A DNA stretch of 53,836 bases from a virus: positions 1 through 53,836 of IMG/VR virus record IMGVR_UViG_3300032296_001383; one strand, given 5' to 3'. Of this stretch, positions 52,701 through 53,836 are shown piece by piece (within the stretch, counting starts at the first letter, position 1; each line of letters starts with the position of its first letter). A model generated the notes under the pieces. That model saw only the letters and a list, made by a program, of their open reading frames with translations, was not told where the DNA came from and did not search any database. The position numbers and the translations under genes were made by a program.

Positions 52701-53836
52701 TATTAACCTTAACCCTGAAGATAAACTTATTCAAGATTTAGGTGCTTACCTTAAGGAAGGCGTGTTTGAGAATATGCGTCCCGGCTCTAAGGCATCTTCC
52801 TACGCTACTCGTATGAGTGGTTCCCGTGCCGAGAGATTGTACTACGATATTAATTCTTTCGGATTAGATTCTGAAAGTGGTGCTGTAATGCTTCCTGGAG
52901 AAGTAGTAGAGCAGTTCTACAAGTATCTTAAGTTTGAGTTGTCTCGTGCCTACACAGATACCAATGGGAAAGAAAAACTTACCGCTAAAGAAAAGCGTGG
53001 TGGTCAGTTTATCATATTCAACGGAATAATTCCTAAAGACATAGAGAAGCAAATGCTTGACACTATCAAGAGTAGTGAGTTGTCTAAAGAGGAAACTGTT
53101 GATCAGGTAATGAAACTTATGCCTTTGGCTTCGTTTAAAAGTTATCTAGAGCCTTTCTTTAATGCTGAGGTTCAGACGTTTAAACTAGAGTTGGCTGAGG
53201 CAATTAACTTAGGTCAGATCGAGAAGAATCCCAGAGATTCTAGCACTATGAGTTTGGAGGACAGGTTTAAAACTTTATTCCCTGATACTCCTAACCTTGA
53301 TATAGTACTTGCTGACTACATCACAAACTACAGTACGCATCAGATTGAATACATGCACCTGTTTGTAGGGGATCCTTCTAACTTTAACATCAATACTGAT
53401 GACTTAAAGCAAGATAACTGGCGTGAGGTATTCAAGCGTATCGGTGCATCTATATCTCCGGGCCGTCAGCCTAAGATAGATACCCAAGACTTAAATACTT
53501 TTAACGGCAATAAGAAGCTTAGTAGAGGTCTTGAGTCATTGGTAAGTCCAAACACAGTAAGAAACTACGGCACTACATTTAACTACGTTCAGTTCAAAGA
53601 CATTAATACTTTTGAAACTCCTGAACAAAGAGTTGTTTTTGCTCGTCAGATAATTACAAACTATGCCTCTCATCTATCTACTGAAGATAAAGGTAAGTTG
53701 TCTATGGACGAATACATTGCTAAAGCCGAAGACTTACTTGGAGATAATATTGCTGCAGTACTTAACCAAAAGAAAGAGTCTGATGCCCAGGCATATATGA
53801 ACCTTGACTTTATGCGTTTCTACCTACACTCTATTG
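49714..53836 (+). CDS. giant virion protein with HESWH zincin motif (partial, open at the right edge)
   Basis: The frame opens at ATG 49714 and has no stop to the window edge, giving at least 1374 residues. Residues 218-222 are HESWH, preceded by YKGSDYTDIY and followed by EFSQKYL, with an acidic segment LAEEYRAF later; this fits a gluzincin/zincin. The rest is helical with repeated helix-turn segments and no membrane helices. Its size and position match the giant crAss-like virion proteins, some of which combine a peptidase-like domain and the virion RNA polymerase; any polymerase core would lie beyond the window. Confidence 0.65.
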   Translation, partial: MICPNLTNSTIRKQFNSLVDVVGEDFAYYLWDKNNGLPLSQQTTGKGATESVSANPLYANLEGLYEGDSRKATLAVAITFGKNFQKKYAGFNKMSVADQVKSITDYIFNSDKSLEEIAAGYIRRANQMNVQKGRAISVNQEQVSREDLRKDPNSVVNKIEEVTGLDRLEAYNNFKNSPISRFTSFANMHNVVNSGAYATWTKHALTLYKGSDYTDIYHESWHEFSQKYLTPAERAALYQTITSREGSFKIGNMSIPYNALTQRQAEEVLAEEYRAFALKKSKDVTEVAKVEKPVAKLFDRIYYFLQSLFNGVTKKGNLSPEDLAQSKVTEVFENLYSGKIYTYRRSEKNIAETILNRTKSFTLVTEDEKGKHTMDYAANDGFEILNFIDYSLYAKMKADGRKISDLLDESIRNQYVPELYNAVRENFRQAIAEYEAQLQVAINKKDAGTADILQDRIDKLKPIVYNDETWLDTVDHHQSFVQGDLFKVQSEITTKDDTQESVQEDTIPGEEGKDVGQYADRSAVNPLQYYDPYVVELIRSLPNKQVVAGQVIVVTGDSLGLPTNGDFLYNKNLLQDKLSGVTNYEEAIKIIEGLVEYNPQMRDLLDMLPSPKQTELTPEELLLKSQFIQSMSMPQVTPFRLKAEKIARIIETTKGNKEVSGLGFNTFFVSTLTQDALLEFFDNEFQQSALREHRSENAEEGRKFVKSAPNGLEFATFSIESALTSYKLSPQSSTKELFDFMRDAFGIDLYPQNMASFFDKQGNIRQTLSPYSATTEDAMRKSALAAYNKMVLYNMINKLPVKEYRNLLNKVNKAVETPARTFLSDVRKDISSLLQEGIKELKGNTAITEKDTEATIAYKNVLQHFNENIGNQTLANERQLLFKAAENFYYVTKSASFINDEGNMEWSIREWQHLVSEVSNVNNVQNVKDLSGHLNLNSNDFVGNFDKSGSFVTNSALLNKLFNQSGTRRKNLSKEFRKMEVVNFTGYTPGVDGKKTINLNPEDKLIQDLGAYLKEGVFENMRPGSKASSYATRMSGSRAERLYYDINSFGLDSESGAVMLPGEVVEQFYKYLKFELSRAYTDTNGKEKLTAKEKRGGQFIIFNGIIPKDIEKQMLDTIKSSELSKEETVDQVMKLMPLASFKSYLEPFFNAEVQTFKLELAEAINLGQIEKNPRDSSTMSLEDRFKTLFPDTPNLDIVLADYITNYSTHQIEYMHLFVGDPSNFNINTDDLKQDNWREVFKRIGASISPGRQPKIDTQDLNTFNGNKKLSRGLESLVSPNTVRNYGTTFNYVQFKDINTFETPEQRVVFARQIITNYASHLSTEDKGKLSMDEYIAKAEDLLGDNIAAVLNQKKESDAQAYMNLDFMRFYLHSI

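Noticed and set aside
1-53836. CRISPR arrays, insertion sequences, integrase or attachment sites
   Set aside because: No regularly spaced direct repeats, transposase or recombinase signatures seen.

Overview
The window looks like roughly half of a crAss-like phage genome (order Crassvirales, short-tailed) that infects a Bacteroidota host. The evidence is a plus-strand block with TerL, portal, an acidic scaffold-like protein, major capsid protein, connector/ring proteins, fibres, a 2077-residue tail protein, and then several very large virion 'cargo' proteins ending in an unfinished giant gene. Promoters fit the Bacteroidota pattern TTG-N19-TAnnTTTG, and exported proteins follow the Bacteroidota rule that signal peptidase cuts just before a glutamine. 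A type IX secretion (T9SS) sorting domain points to a T9SS-bearing host, so an aquatic or other environmental Bacteroidota is more likely than a typical gut Bacteroides. This assignment rests on gene order and motifs read by eye, not on a database search.

Layout. 1-238: the end of an upstream gene and a possible micro-ORF. 301-9203: one plus-strand operon from its own promoter. It starts with lysis-type genes (holin-like protein, L,D-transpeptidase-like endolysin) and continues into an unusual set of exported proteins: a secreted HExxH peptidase, a T9SS-type surface protein with cohesin-like and dockerin-like modules, a holin-like membrane protein, a CsgG-like lipoprotein, an outer-membrane-barrel-like protein with a long Ser/Gly linker, a fibre-like secreted protein with a second dockerin-like module, and a small periplasmic protein. 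Two free-standing homing endonucleases (GIY-YIG and HNH) sit inside this operon.

9204-9916 is a regulatory island. It holds a minus-strand 88-residue gene and, downstream of it, a consensus minus-strand promoter that drives no gene but fires into about 250 nt of highly structured sequence ending in a terminator-like hairpin. I read this as an undescribed non-coding RNA with a pseudoknot. 9917-16209: packaging operon (DNA-binding-like small proteins, TerL, portal). 16312-25880: head operon (scaffold, capsid, connector, decoration and fibre proteins). 26012-38710: tail operon plus the first ejected proteins, including one with an HExxH motif and a beta-barrel-like C-terminus. 38815-53836 (open): giant cargo proteins.

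How it works together. Each late block has its own promoter directly after a hairpin or terminator, so the virion genes form a set of separately controlled transcripts. The cargo proteins, some carrying peptidase or peptidoglycan-binding-like motifs and a repeated [M/F][Q/A]xGG motif, probably travel in the virion and act during DNA entry. The leftmost operon would make the infected host export phage-coded proteins to its own envelope and surface, a phage-encoded envelope-remodelling or surface-display system that is, with the structured RNA, the most novel content of the window.
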